Source: Actinomycetales bacterium (GTDB taxonomy: Bacteria > Actinomycetota > Actinomycetes > Actinomycetales > Dermatophilaceae). Taken from it: DNA of 64,000 nucleotides. The notes under the pieces are model-generated. The model was not told the DNA's origin. It searched no databases and was given only the letters and a program-made list of their open reading frames with translations. Made by a program: the position numbers and the translations under genes. Location: positions 1-64,000 of the forward strand of contig JADJVI010000004.1 in the NCBI GenBank assembly GCA_016710645.1, given 5' to 3'. The first letter of the stretch is position 1. Every line of letters begins with the position of its first letter. Below are positions 9,077 to 18,053 of this stretch, piece by piece.

Positions 9077-9269
9077 GACGTACCTGCCTCCGATCCACGA
9101 CCACAGTGCCGACAGTCCGCTCTCCAGCCTCGGGACGAGAGCGGGGCGAGCGGGTGCCACCCCCACCGAATCGCCCGACTGCTGCCCTACGATAGGGCCC
9201 TGCTGCGGGGTGGCGCTGGCATGGAAAGCGCGAAGTCGGGGGATGGTCCGTGGGAAGTGGTGATGAGCG
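9077..9269. promoter_or_regulatory. Divergent intergenic region of the polysaccharide locus
   Basis: These 193 bp separate the minus-strand operon (start 9076) from the plus-strand gene at 9270, so they must hold both promoters if each gene has its own. I see no convincing -35/-10 pair; TACGAT at about 9187-9192 is a possible plus-strand -10. No clear operator or hairpin was found. Confidence 0.4.
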
Positions 9270-10136
9270 ATGAATCGGAACACCCTGCGCGAGCGTGCCC
9301 AGGAGGCCAAGCACGCCGGATTCGTCGCCAAGCGCAAGGTCATCCGGCTGGTGCGACGCGCCCACAACCGGGTCGGCCAGCAGGTCTATCCACTGCTGCA
9401 TCCCGCCGGGTCCTACGAGTTCGATCCCATGCGGTACCGGCGATCTTTCCTCTACACCACGCTCGACGCCACGCCGGGACCGTTCGTGCCCAGGGTCTTC
9501 ACCTTCTGGACCGGCGACAACGACATGTCGACTCGTCGCCGCATCAGTCTCGAACGGCTCCGCGCGGACATCGGTCTCGAGGTCGTCCTGATTACTCCCG
9601 ACAACCTTGCAGAGTGGGTGGTCCCCGGTCATCCGCTGCATCCCTCGTATCAACACCTCTCGCTGGTGCACCGCTCGGACTACCTCCGCGCCTACTTCTT
9701 CCATCACCACGGGGGCGGCTACTGCGACGTCAAGAGGCCGCTGCACTCATGGGCCGAGGCGGCACGCGAGTTCGCGGCAGACAACGAAGCCTGGTATGCC
9801 GGGTCGCCGATGCAGTTGTCCTGGCTCGGTTGGTATGCCGGGCCGCTGGGTCAGGACCTCCGACGCAACTTCGCGGGTTTGGCCTGCAATGGGGCGGGCC
9901 TCGCGCGGCCGACCACTCCCCTCTCTGCCGAATGGCTGCATGAGGTCGAACGCCGGATGACCGCGTGGCAGGACCGCCTGGCGGCCTACCCCGGCGGTGT
10001 CCGCGGCGAGACCGACGGGTATCCCTTCTCGTGGAATGACCTGCTCAATCGGGTCCATCACCCACTGTCGATGAAGTACGCCCGGCATGTCCGTCGGTCG
10101 GCTGTCTTCGATATCGACGTCCTGGACTACGACTAG
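9270..10136 (+). CDS. Capsular polysaccharide synthesis protein, GT32-like glycosyltransferase
   Basis: This 288-residue protein resembles the Caps_synth/GT32 (Och1-like) group. RVFTFWTGDNDMS (about residues 75-87) opens the nucleotide-sugar domain, HRSDYLRAYFFHHHGGGYCDVKRPL (about 133-157, as two joined blocks) contains the conserved SDYLRxYxLxxxGGxYxDxD-like motif, and a tryptophan-rich stretch follows. The second aspartate of the usual DxD is replaced (CDVK), as in several bacterial members. The start ATG 9270 has only a weak purine tract upstream. It is transcribed away from the main operon and followed after 83 nt by the methyltransferase. Confidence 0.75.
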   Translation: MNRNTLRERAQEAKHAGFVAKRKVIRLVRRAHNRVGQQVYPLLHPAGSYEFDPMRYRRSFLYTTLDATPGPFVPRVFTFWTGDNDMSTRRRISLERLRADIGLEVVLITPDNLAEWVVPGHPLHPSYQHLSLVHRSDYLRAYFFHHHGGGYCDVKRPLHSWAEAAREFAADNEAWYAGSPMQLSWLGWYAGPLGQDLRRNFAGLACNGAGLARPTTPLSAEWLHEVERRMTAWQDRLAAYPGGVRGETDGYPFSWNDLLNRVHHPLSMKYARHVRRSAVFDIDVLDYD

Positions 10137-10219
10137 TCAGCACTCGGCCACCCCTCGGTCTCTTCTCGGCCGAGGAAGCACGCTGCTTCTTGCCACCGCC
10201 TCAACCGAAGGAGGACATC

Positions 10220-10879
10220 GTGACCGACGCTCCGCAGCAGGCTGGCTACGGCTACCTCACCCGCCCCGACGTCGCGCCGTTCATCCCCCGCGGGGCAGTC
10301 TCCGCCCTTGACGTGGGATGTAGCGAGGGCGGCTTCGGCGAGTCGCTCCGGTCTGCCCTTGGGTCAGGCGCCAGGTTGGTCGGCGTCGAAGCAGTCCCGG
10401 AGTCAGCAGCAGCAGCACGGGAGCGATCGTCCTTCAATGACGTGATCACGGGCTACTTCCCGCACGCCCTCGACGGGCGAGACGAGAGATTCGACCTCAT
10501 CAGCTTCATTGACGTTCTGGAGCACATCTACGACCCTCGGGCTGCGCTTGAGGCTGCCAAGACGTTCCTCGCTCCGGGCGGTTCAGTTCTCGCCTGTCTG
10601 CCGAATGTTCAGTACGCACCGGTGGTTTGGGAGTTGATCCGCGGGCGGTGGGACTACACCGACACAGGCATCCTCGACCGCACCCACGTGCGCTTCTTCA
10701 CTCGCGCCACGATGGTGGAGCTCTTCGAGTCGGCCGGGTACCAGGTCGACCTGGTGCAGGGCATCCACAACATCATTCAGGACAAACCAGCCATCGGGCG
10801 CGGCCACCGCCGGAAGTTGCGTCACCTGCTCGGCTCGGCCCAATGGATCCAATTCGTCATCCTGGCTCGCCCTCGGTAA
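10220..10879 (+). CDS. Class I SAM-dependent methyltransferase
   Basis: This 219-residue Methyltransf_23-type enzyme has motif I SALDVGCSEGGFG, the acidic loop GVEAVPESA, and DLISFIDVLEHIYDP as motif III. The C-terminal half carries RGRWDYTDTGILDRTHVRFF, a block common in polysaccharide O-methyltransferases. The start is GTG 10220, supported by a strong GAAGGAGG site about 7 nt upstream; the in-frame ATG-less extension to 10190 is discarded. A truncated paralogue of its C-terminal half lies at 20509-20859, so the locus once had two such enzymes. The acceptor is probably a sugar hydroxyl of the glycan, by context only. Confidence 0.85.
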   Translation: MTDAPQQAGYGYLTRPDVAPFIPRGAVSALDVGCSEGGFGESLRSALGSGARLVGVEAVPESAAAARERSSFNDVITGYFPHALDGRDERFDLISFIDVLEHIYDPRAALEAAKTFLAPGGSVLACLPNVQYAPVVWELIRGRWDYTDTGILDRTHVRFFTRATMVELFESAGYQVDLVQGIHNIIQDKPAIGRGHRRKLRHLLGSAQWIQFVILARPR

Positions 10880-10903
10880 CACCACTTCGGTGGCATCGGT
10901 GAG

Positions 10904-11872
10904 TCAATGTGAGCGACTCAGCGCCCAGGCATCCCAGCCGAGCGGCGCCACCCGACGCATTGGACCCACCGCCGCGAGTCCCAGGGCAGGTTCAGGAAGC
11001 CCGGCGCGCATGCGCTGCCACACGGTGGCGATCGCCGCGTCATCCAGGCCGCTGCCAGCCCGCCAGTAGGGGGCGATCTCATCCCCAGGGTCGGTCAGCA
11101 TCACCGCCGCTGTGCCTTGTCGCACCTTGCGGGCCACCTGTTCGGGGCTACGGAACATCGCATGGGCGATGTAGAGGCCGGAGTGTCGAGAGCCGACACG
11201 CATCCCGAAGTGATTGCCGACGTGGACCCCCGCCAGCGGGTGGCCGCGCACAGCCACCTTGCCAGGCACGGCCGGAGTCGAGTCCATGATGAACTCGGTG
11301 GTTGACCAGTCGTGGGGAGGGTCGCTCACCGGGATCATGTGGTGAAAGGCGGCCGACACGATCCCCGCGTTACGGTCCTGGCGCGACAAGCCGCGCAGAT
11401 ACGACCCCACCGATTCCCCACCGGCGAACCAAAACTCGTCCGCGTCAAATGGCACGACCCAATCGGCGCCGGCGCGGCTGGCGGCGCGAACCAGGAGACT
11501 CATCTTCTCGCCTTGGTAGTACGCCGGTTCACGGTCGTATGCGACATGAATCCGGCTGTCTCGCAATGACATTGCTTCGACGAGTTCAAGGGTGCCGTCG
11601 ACCGAGCCGTTGTCGGCCACGAGCAGATGATCGACGTCTTGCGTCAGGAGATGAGTCAGCGTGGCTTCGAGGATGTCTGCCTCGTCGCGCACCATGGTGA
11701 CGCCCCAGACCTCGCCGGGCCGACGGCGACTTCGCGGCAGCTTCGGGAGCTCAACACCTCGGTATGCCGCCCATGCCTTCCGCCGCACCGATTGGCTGCG
11801 ATGCTCCCGCAGAAACCACGCGACTTGACCCGCTTCCAGCTTCGCTCGCGAACCCACACCTGGGAAGGTCAC
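10904..11872 (-). CDS. GT2/GT92-like glycosyltransferase
   Basis: This 322-residue protein belongs to the Glyco_tranf_2_4 type. GEVWGVTMVRDEADILEATL opens the fold, then DHLLVADNGSVDGTLELV and the metal site WVVPFDADEFWF, with HHMIP and GLYIAHAMFRSPEQVARKV further on. It is a clear paralogue of the gene at 13804-14787, sharing the same block order. GTG 11872 is chosen as the start because it overlaps the upstream stop as GTGA; the extension to 12184 is antisense-like, Arg/Pro-rich sequence. Converges on the methyltransferase with a 24-nt gap. Donor and acceptor unknown. Confidence 0.8.
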   Translation of the reverse strand: MTFPGVGSRAKLEAGQVAWFLREHRSQSVRRKAWAAYRGVELPKLPRSRRRPGEVWGVTMVRDEADILEATLTHLLTQDVDHLLVADNGSVDGTLELVEAMSLRDSRIHVAYDREPAYYQGEKMSLLVRAASRAGADWVVPFDADEFWFAGGESVGSYLRGLSRQDRNAGIVSAAFHHMIPVSDPPHDWSTTEFIMDSTPAVPGKVAVRGHPLAGVHVGNHFGMRVGSRHSGLYIAHAMFRSPEQVARKVRQGTAAVMLTDPGDEIAPYWRAGSGLDDAAIATVWQRMRAGLPEPALGLAAVGPMRRVAPLGWDAWALSRSH

Positions 11873-12882
11873 AACGGTGCCTCTGCAATAGCCCGATCGA
11901 GGCGTCGAAGCTCCTCCACCAGGGTCGGCGTCGAGACACCGGTCACCTCGGCGATCGAGCGGGCACGGAGCCGCCAGTCCAGTCGGCGCAATGCCCAGGC
12001 GTGGTTTCGCCGCGCCACCTCGGGAGTCCACTCGTCGCAGGCAGCCCGAATCGCCGCGAGGCCGTCGGCGAGGTCGAGCGAGTCCAGCTCCAAAAGGGCT
12101 CCCGGCCAAAGCAACTCGCGGGTTGCTTCGCATCGGGGAGACACCCCGGCCACCACGCACCCGCAGGCCAGCGAGTCGGTCCACCGACCGGTGAGGTACT
12201 CGTGAACGGGATGCGTGTACTCCGCTGGGGCTGCCGTGTTGGAGAACGCGAGCGTGAACTTGGCCCGTTGAGCGGCCCCCAGTAATCCCCGCTGGTTCGC
12301 GATCGGGTCGGCGTCGAAGGGCGTTCGCCCGGCATACTGCAATCCAGCGCGCGCCGCAGCCCCCGCGACCTCTGTGTCGTCATCCCAGGTGCCTGGCATA
12401 CGGCCGAGGCGTTGCACGTCAACCGGACGGTCGGGGCCTCCGAAGCCCTCATCGAGAACATCGGAGCCAAACGGGAGCCAACTCGTGGAGGTGCCCGTGG
12501 CCGCCGACCACACGTCGACCAGTTCCGCGTCGGTCACGAAGAGATGGTCGAAAGAGCCCCGGTGTCGCGCCACTCGCGGGATGCGGTCGGTCCAGAACGA
12601 GTCGATGACCCACCCCGCGACGAACTCATGAGCACGACGCAGGGCGTGTGTGGACAGGACGGCATTGAGATGCCCCGGGGCTGGGGCGATGACCAGGGCG
12701 AAACCGGAGCGTCGGCGGCGCGGCAGCAAGCCCGGGGTCAGGCGCACCTTGGAGTAGCCCTGGCTGGCATCCAGCCGCACCAGTTGCGCCTCGAAGAGCC
12801 GGGCCATCAACGCTGCCTGCAACTCGACCGTCGCCCATCCGCGACCCCCGTTGTCGGAGTAATACACGGTCGAGGGCACCAT
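11869..12882 (-). CDS. CgeB/GT1-like glycosyltransferase
   Basis: This protein of about 337 residues has the layout of a GT-B transferase: an N-terminal half with GWVIDSFWTDRIPRV and FDHLFVTDAELVDVW, then WLPFGSDVLDEGF and a C-terminal donor-side stretch KFTLAFSNTAAPAEYTHPVHEYLTGRWTDSLACGCV (given here as joined blocks) that matches the CgeB-like group. I prefer ATG 12882 because GAGG lies about 8 nt before it; an in-frame GTG at 12909 and ATG at 12888 are alternatives. It overlaps the next gene by 4 nt and is divergent from 12963. Confidence 0.7.
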   Translation of the reverse strand: MVPSTVYYSDNGGRGWATVELQAALMARLFEAQLVRLDASQGYSKVRLTPGLLPRRRRSGFALVIAPAPGHLNAVLSTHALRRAHEFVAGWVIDSFWTDRIPRVARHRGSFDHLFVTDAELVDVWSAATGTSTSWLPFGSDVLDEGFGGPDRPVDVQRLGRMPGTWDDDTEVAGAAARAGLQYAGRTPFDADPIANQRGLLGAAQRAKFTLAFSNTAAPAEYTHPVHEYLTGRWTDSLACGCVVAGVSPRCEATRELLWPGALLELDSLDLADGLAAIRAACDEWTPEVARRNHAWALRRLDWRLRARSIAEVTGVSTPTLVEELRRLDRAIAEAPL

Positions 12883-12962
12883 GCTCATATCCTCGTGCAC
12901 GATCGCCACAAGCGGCGACAGAGTCCGCGGGGGACGAGACTCGCACCCCGTCTGGAAGGTCG

Positions 12963-13796
12963 ATGCACATCAAGCTCAAAGCCGCCCCGTATGCCGTGTG
13001 GACGCGAATTGCGCCCGTGGTCGGCCCGATCGCGCTCCGGGCCAACACGCTGGGGTCGCGCGGCTACCACCGTGCGCGGATCTCCCCGGCCAGAGTCACC
13101 GGGTATTGCGTCTATCGCCGCAAGAACGCTGCCATCGTGACTGACTTCCTGCAGGGCTGGCCCTCCGGATCGCAGTTCCACCTGCATGCCTTGGACAGTC
13201 CGGCCGAAGCCCTCTCGTCGGTCACTCGGTCCTCGGGACCTGGACACCGTATGCCGTTGCTGCAGAGCCTTATTGAGGCACATCCTCCGCGGGGAGGCGA
13301 CCTGTTGATGATCTTCGACGACGATGTCGTCTTCGTGGGCGGGGGAGCGAATCGAATCGCGGGTCTGGTCACCACGGGTGCCTTCGACATAGCCCAGCCG
13401 GCTCACGTGGCTGACAGCAATCTCAACTACAAGGTGACCCAGGTGGTCCCGCTCATGACGGCCCGCGAGGTGACGTACGTCGAGGTTGGGCCGGTCGTCC
13501 TGTTCTCCCCCCGAGCCCAACGCCGGGTCTTGCCCTTCCCCGCCGCGGCGCGGATGGGGTGGGGTGTCGACGTCGGGTGGACGCTGTTGCGCCGCGAGGG
13601 TTTCCGGTTGGGCGTCATCGATGCCACCCCGATTCGCCACCTCGGCGAGGTCGGCACGGCATACGACAATGCGGCGGAGGAGGAGTTCCAAGCGCCCTAC
13701 CTCGCGGCTGCCGGCGTCACCTCCGCGCAGTACCTCGCGGGGAATGCCGGCCCGACCTGGCGACCCTGGGCTCGACGACCCAGCTGGGTGCCCTGA
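12963..13796 (+). CDS. Putative glycosyltransferase (DUF707/GT-A like)
   Basis: This 277-residue protein has a GT-A-like core: HALDSPAEALS near the start, LLMIFDDDVVFVGGGANRIA (about residues 116-135) with a triple aspartate fitting a metal site, then DIAQPAHVADSNLNYKVTQ, and a C-terminal GWGVDVGWTLLRREGFRLGVIDATPIRHLG, which is the DUF707-style ending with the HLG motif. It starts 80 nt from the divergent gene and converges with 13804 across 7 nt. Two copies of the GTATGCCG motif lie in it. Function in glycan assembly is by family resemblance and context. Confidence 0.6.
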   Translation: MHIKLKAAPYAVWTRIAPVVGPIALRANTLGSRGYHRARISPARVTGYCVYRRKNAAIVTDFLQGWPSGSQFHLHALDSPAEALSSVTRSSGPGHRMPLLQSLIEAHPPRGGDLLMIFDDDVVFVGGGANRIAGLVTTGAFDIAQPAHVADSNLNYKVTQVVPLMTAREVTYVEVGPVVLFSPRAQRRVLPFPAAARMGWGVDVGWTLLRREGFRLGVIDATPIRHLGEVGTAYDNAAEEEFQAPYLAAAGVTSAQYLAGNAGPTWRPWARRPSWVP

Positions 13797-13803
13797 CCGG
13801 TTG

Positions 13804-14787
13804 CTACCGGGGCCGCTCGGACTTGGCGCGGTCGACCTCGCCGTCCGGATCCCAGGTCGGCCAGGCGAAGGGTTGGAGGCGCAGCATGGGACCGCGGGCG
13901 TGGTACTTCAGCGAAGGGGCCGCGATTCCACGAGACATGGCTCGCCACGCGTCCTGGATTTCGTCGTCAGACAGTCGCGCCCCGGCTGTCCAATGGTCCC
14001 CGGTGTCCATGGCCACGGCTCCTGCTGCCATAGCTTCAGCGGCCGCGCCCTGTCGGGCCTTCCGGGCAACCTGCTCGGGGCCTCGGTACTGGGCGTGCGC
14101 GATGTATAGGCCCCGACCGGCGGTGCCGACTCGGATCACCGAGTGGTTGCCTTGGCCCACGATGGCGAGGCCGTGGGAACGGAAGGCCACCTTCCCGGGG
14201 AACGCTTCGTCACAGTCGAACCAAACCCAACTGGCAGAAGTGAGATCTCCCGCGTTCTCGGGGACTAGATGATGCATCTCGGCGTGGATGATCCCCGCCC
14301 GCTGCGCGCGCAGGAAGCCGCCGACCGTTTCGCGTCGTGCGAAGAAGAACTCGTCGGCATCAAACGGCAAGATCCAGTCAGCGCCCGCCCGCCAGGCCGC
14401 GTGCGCCAGCCGGGTGATCTTCTGCCCCTGCATATGTGCTGGCTCTTCGTCGAGGGCCACGTGGACCCGATCGTCGCGCTGAGCCAGGCTGGTGAGCAGT
14501 TCTCGGGTGCCGTCCTGCGAGCGGTTGTCCGCGATGAGCACGTGGTCGATGCCCTGGCTGAAGAGATGACGGATCACTCGCTCAACGACGTCGCGCTCAT
14601 CGCGAACAACCGCCACCGCCCAGATCTCGCCGGGCTGACGGCGCTTGCGCGGCAGGATGGGCAGCTGGATCCTGGCGTTGACTCGCCGCCGAGCCCGCCA
14701 GCGACGACCGCTGGAATGCCATCGGAGGACGGCTGTCAGCTGACCGACTTCGGCCCGGACCCGGTCAACGGATGCAGTCGACTTCAC
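13804..14787 (-). CDS. GT2/GT92-like glycosyltransferase, paralogue of 10904-11872
   Basis: This 327-residue protein repeats the block order of its paralogue: EIWAVAVVRDERDVVERVIRHL, DHVLIADNRSQDGTRELL, the metal-site WILPFDADEFFF, HHLVPENAGD, and GLYIAHAQYRGPEQVARKARQG. It is coupled to the ABC transporter upstream by a 4-nt ATGA overlap, so the flippase and this transferase are made together. Length and motifs are intact. The pair of paralogues either acts at successive steps or on two different glycans; sequence does not say which. Confidence 0.8.
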   Translation of the reverse strand: MKSTASVDRVRAEVGQLTAVLRWHSSGRRWRARRRVNARIQLPILPRKRRQPGEIWAVAVVRDERDVVERVIRHLFSQGIDHVLIADNRSQDGTRELLTSLAQRDDRVHVALDEEPAHMQGQKITRLAHAAWRAGADWILPFDADEFFFARRETVGGFLRAQRAGIIHAEMHHLVPENAGDLTSASWVWFDCDEAFPGKVAFRSHGLAIVGQGNHSVIRVGTAGRGLYIAHAQYRGPEQVARKARQGAAAEAMAAGAVAMDTGDHWTAGARLSDDEIQDAWRAMSRGIAAPSLKYHARGPMLRLQPFAWPTWDPDGEVDRAKSERPR

Positions 14788-16625
14788 TGGGCCGCACCCG
14801 GAATCACCTCGGAGCTGTCATCGAGCTCGAGCGAACCCAGAGCGATGAGCTGCGCGAACTCGGTGCTACGGTGCGCGAGCTCACTGAAGGTGCCGGTCCC
14901 GGCGATCTTCCCGTTGTTGAGCAGGATGATCTGGTCAGCGTCTTTCACGGTCGACAACCGGTGGGCGATGACGATCGTCGTGATCTCCGACGGCAGGTCC
15001 GCGAGCGTTTCCGAAATCCGACGTTCGGTGGCGTTGTCGAGGGCTGAGGTCGCCTCATCGAGGACCAGCACCGAGGCGCCGCGGTAGAGGGCCCGCGCCA
15101 GTCCGAGGCGCTGCCGCTGGCCACCGGACAGGCGCACCCCTCGCTCCCCCACCGGAGTGTCCAGTCCCTGCGGCAGGGTGGCGACGAAGTCCTCCAGGTG
15201 CGCCAGGGAAATCGACCGTTCGAGCTTCGGCCAGTCGACATCGGTTCGGAGATGGTCGAAGGCGACGTTTTCGCACAGCGGCAGGTCCATGAGGTAGATG
15301 TCCTGCGGCACGAAGGCCAGGTTGTTCTGCCAGCGGCAGCGCTCTGAGATCGCGTCCACCCCGTCGACAGTGATTGCACCGCCGGTGGGCGTGTGCAGGC
15401 CCAAAATGAGTTTGGCGATGGTCGTCTTACCGGCTCCGCTTCCGCCGACGATCGCGACGCGAGAGCCCGGCTTCACGACAAAGGACACCTTATCAACGAC
15501 CGGCGTATGACCATCATCAAAGGTGAAGGACACACCGTCGAAACGCAGTTCGTGTCGAAACTCCAATTGCCCTTCGCAGCCGCCCTTGGGCTCTGCTGTG
15601 GTGTAAGCCTTCTCGCGCTCAAGTTCCTCGAAGAGCAGGGTGCGGGCGGATTCGCCGGAGCGGATTTGGGTCACCGAACCGAGCAGTCTGGTCAGCGATG
15701 GAAGCATGCGGAAGGCGGCAGCTGCCATGACCGCCAAGGTCGCGACGAGTGCGTCGGGAGAACCCAGCGTCTGGGTGAACATGATGACTCCGCCGAGCCC
15801 CAAGATGAACAGGATCTCCAGCAGGTAGCGCGGTGCCTCGCCCAGAGTGGTGCTCACGCGCCCAGCGAGCACTCCACGGGTGGCTGCATCGCGATACCGA
15901 AACAGGTAGAACTCCTGGGCATGCCGGATCTTGATTTCCTCGATGCCGCCCAACGCCTGAGTCATGGATGCGTAAGCGATCGTGGCCGCGTGCATCTGGT
16001 CCTCACCGGCACGTTTGGCGCGGGGCCTGACGATCTTGGCGAATAGCACTCCGATCCCGCCGAAATACAGAACCAAGATGAGCGTGATGAGTGGAGACGT
16101 GAGAAATAGAGCACCGAGAATGGTGAGCATCGTGAAGCTCTCGACCACCAGGGTCATCGTGCCGCCGACCGTTGACATGTAGAACATCCCCACGGCATTG
16201 GAGATCGTCTGCAGCATGTCGGGCACGGATCGCTGGAGGAACACCGAATAGGGCGCATTGAGGAAGTAGCGCAACATCCGCGTGGATGTGGCCACCTGCT
16301 CTCGCCCGATGAAGCCGAGCATCCACCAGCGAAAGGCGAGCGAGAAGACGTCTTTGACGATGAAGCCCCCGAGGACTCCGCTCATCAGTGTGAGGACGAA
16401 CGGGATCTTCGCTGGCTGCCCCAGGAGGCGGTGTAGCCACCCCAGCACGCCCTGCTCCATGTCCGCGCCAGACAAGATCTGGATGAGCGGGAAGAGCAGG
16501 GCGATGGCCGCGGTTTCGATGAGTGACACCACGAGTGAACCCACGGTGGCGATGCCGAGCTTGACACGTGCTCGACGCGAGAAGAGCTCGCCGTAGGGTG
16601 CCCACGCAGCTTTGAGCCGGGTCAT
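14784..16625 (-). CDS. ABC exporter, PglK/MsbA-type glycan flippase
   Basis: This 613-residue half-transporter has a six-helix membrane domain (residues about 20-320; VGSLVVSLIETAAIALLFPL is helix 1) and a nucleotide-binding domain with Walker A GGSGAGKTT, Q-loop FVPQDIYL, signature LSGGQRQRLGLARAL, Walker B VLVLDEATSALD and H-loop IAHRLST, all intact. It would work as a homodimer in the cytoplasmic membrane. Placed in a glycosyltransferase locus, export of a lipid-linked oligosaccharide as in PglK is the likely role. ATG 16625 is preceded by GGAGG at 6 nt. The first gene of a short operon with 13804. Confidence 0.88.
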   Translation of the reverse strand: MTRLKAAWAPYGELFSRRARVKLGIATVGSLVVSLIETAAIALLFPLIQILSGADMEQGVLGWLHRLLGQPAKIPFVLTLMSGVLGGFIVKDVFSLAFRWWMLGFIGREQVATSTRMLRYFLNAPYSVFLQRSVPDMLQTISNAVGMFYMSTVGGTMTLVVESFTMLTILGALFLTSPLITLILVLYFGGIGVLFAKIVRPRAKRAGEDQMHAATIAYASMTQALGGIEEIKIRHAQEFYLFRYRDAATRGVLAGRVSTTLGEAPRYLLEILFILGLGGVIMFTQTLGSPDALVATLAVMAAAAFRMLPSLTRLLGSVTQIRSGESARTLLFEELEREKAYTTAEPKGGCEGQLEFRHELRFDGVSFTFDDGHTPVVDKVSFVVKPGSRVAIVGGSGAGKTTIAKLILGLHTPTGGAITVDGVDAISERCRWQNNLAFVPQDIYLMDLPLCENVAFDHLRTDVDWPKLERSISLAHLEDFVATLPQGLDTPVGERGVRLSGGQRQRLGLARALYRGASVLVLDEATSALDNATERRISETLADLPSEITTIVIAHRLSTVKDADQIILLNNGKIAGTGTFSELAHRSTEFAQLIALGSLELDDSSEVIPGAAQ

Positions 16626-16695
16626 ACATGTCCTCCGGTCAGGGTGGCGCGTCCCCCAGCGCCAACGCCTCCACGGTAACGGGCGTCACGGCAGA

Positions 16696-17940
16696 TCATG
16701 ACATTCCAGACGTCCGAGCGAGCAGGTCCAGGGTGGCGCGGTCAAAGGCGTCCCTGGAGAATCGCTTCGCACCGACCATGGCTTCCCGGCTCAGGGCTGC
16801 CCAGCGCACCTCGTCGAGGGCCACCTCGCGCGTGGCCGCCAAGAGTTCGGGCAGAGTCGACCAGCGGATGCCATCAACGCCATGGCGGACCGAGTCGCGG
16901 GCGCCGGCCGTGTCCAGGACGATCGGCACCGCTCCCGCCGACATCGCCTCGACCGTCGACATCCCGAAGTGCTCCTGATTGCCAGGGTTGACCTCCGGAT
17001 CAGACCCCAATCCGGTGGCATGCCAGTAGATCCGGGCCTCGTTCATGAATCGCACCAGGTCGGCGTGGTCCACCGCCTCGTGGAAGCGAACCGGCAGCCC
17101 TGCTGCGCGCTCTTTCAGCGCCTCCACCGCCGCCCGCGAGGGTCCCTCGTCGTGCACCGGGCCGACGAGGTCCAGAGTCCATCCATCCGCGTGCAGCTCC
17201 GTCAACGCGGCAAAGGCGTCGACCAGAACGTCCTGGCGTTTGAGCAGGGTGTCACCGACGTCGGCGACGAAACGGCCCACATTGAGGATCGACCGCCGAC
17301 GAACAGTGTCAGGACGGCGCATGTCCTCGCAGGGAGGGAAGATCACGGCGTCGGCTTTGATCCCCCACCAACGGTGCAACCAGTCGGCAGTGAAGGTCGA
17401 GTTCGTGACGATCTGTTGGTAGCTGTCCGACAACACCACGCTCGTCCCTCCCAGCAGCCGACCGACACGGTCGGCCCGCGCCTCGACCCGTCGAGTGGAC
17501 TCGGTCCACAACAGGTGAGCTGGGCGATGCGGGAACATGCACACGAAAATCCCTCGCGGAGAAGGGTTCTTGAGAGTGCTCTCGAAACCGACATTGACAA
17601 AGACATCGAAGTTCATCCGACGCACGTCGCGGTAGTCCTCCCAGTTCTGCAGCCGTCGCAGATAGGGGACGGGCACCTGGGCGCGATAGGCAGCCCGCAA
17701 CGGCAGCGACCGTCCGCGCCGCATCGACAAGACAGCACAGCGCGAGAGGTCGAGGTTGTGGAATCTCGTCGCCTCGTCCAGAGAGTCCACGCCATCGGTC
17801 ACGACCGTGACATCGGCGACACGGGACAGGGCGGCCGCGACCGCCAAGCCGTGCTTCTCGCCGCCTCCGCGCAGCTGCGGATTCGGCACGAGCACGGCAA
17901 TGCGGCGTGGAACATCCGACGCCGCACGAGAAGGGTCCAT
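16696..17940 (-). CDS. GT4-family glycosyltransferase
   Basis: This protein of 414 residues starts IAVLVPNPQLRGGGEKHGLAV (shown as the family's G-G-G-E-K loop), has VNVGFESTLKNPSPRG in the N-terminal half, and a C-terminal donor domain with ILNVGRFVADVGDTLLKRQDVLVDAF, LVGPVHDEGP and EHFGMSTVEAMSAGAVPIVLDTAG, the ExFGxxxxEAMxxG signature of family 4. ATG 17940 is preferred over GTG 17949 because GGGAGAG lies 8 nt upstream of it. Its promoter must lie within the 100 bp that also hold the rplI terminator. It contains no copy of the GTATGCCG motif, unlike most genes here. Confidence 0.85.
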   Translation of the reverse strand: MDPSRAASDVPRRIAVLVPNPQLRGGGEKHGLAVAAALSRVADVTVVTDGVDSLDEATRFHNLDLSRCAVLSMRRGRSLPLRAAYRAQVPVPYLRRLQNWEDYRDVRRMNFDVFVNVGFESTLKNPSPRGIFVCMFPHRPAHLLWTESTRRVEARADRVGRLLGGTSVVLSDSYQQIVTNSTFTADWLHRWWGIKADAVIFPPCEDMRRPDTVRRRSILNVGRFVADVGDTLLKRQDVLVDAFAALTELHADGWTLDLVGPVHDEGPSRAAVEALKERAAGLPVRFHEAVDHADLVRFMNEARIYWHATGLGSDPEVNPGNQEHFGMSTVEAMSAGAVPIVLDTAGARDSVRHGVDGIRWSTLPELLAATREVALDEVRWAALSREAMVGAKRFSRDAFDRATLDLLARTSGMS

Positions 17941-17972
17941 CCCCACCACTCTCCCGTGTGAACTACACGTGA

Positions 17973-18027
17973 GTATGCCGTGGGGCTGGGTCGCGTCCGA
18001 CGCGCGTCACCCAGCCCCACGGCATAC
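17973..18027. terminator. Perfect 19-bp hairpin after rplI, built from two opposed GTATGCCGT motifs
   Basis: The left arm GTATGCCGTGGGGCTGGGT (17973-17991) pairs perfectly with 18009-18027 around a 17-nt loop. It lies 26 nt beyond the rplI stop and just upstream of the divergent-side GT4 start, so it most likely ends the rpsF-rplI transcript. There is no clear U-tract. Both arm ends are copies of the dispersed motif in opposite orientation. Confidence 0.8.
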
Positions 18028-18053
18028 CGAAAACCCTTGCGGGTCAGGCGAAC

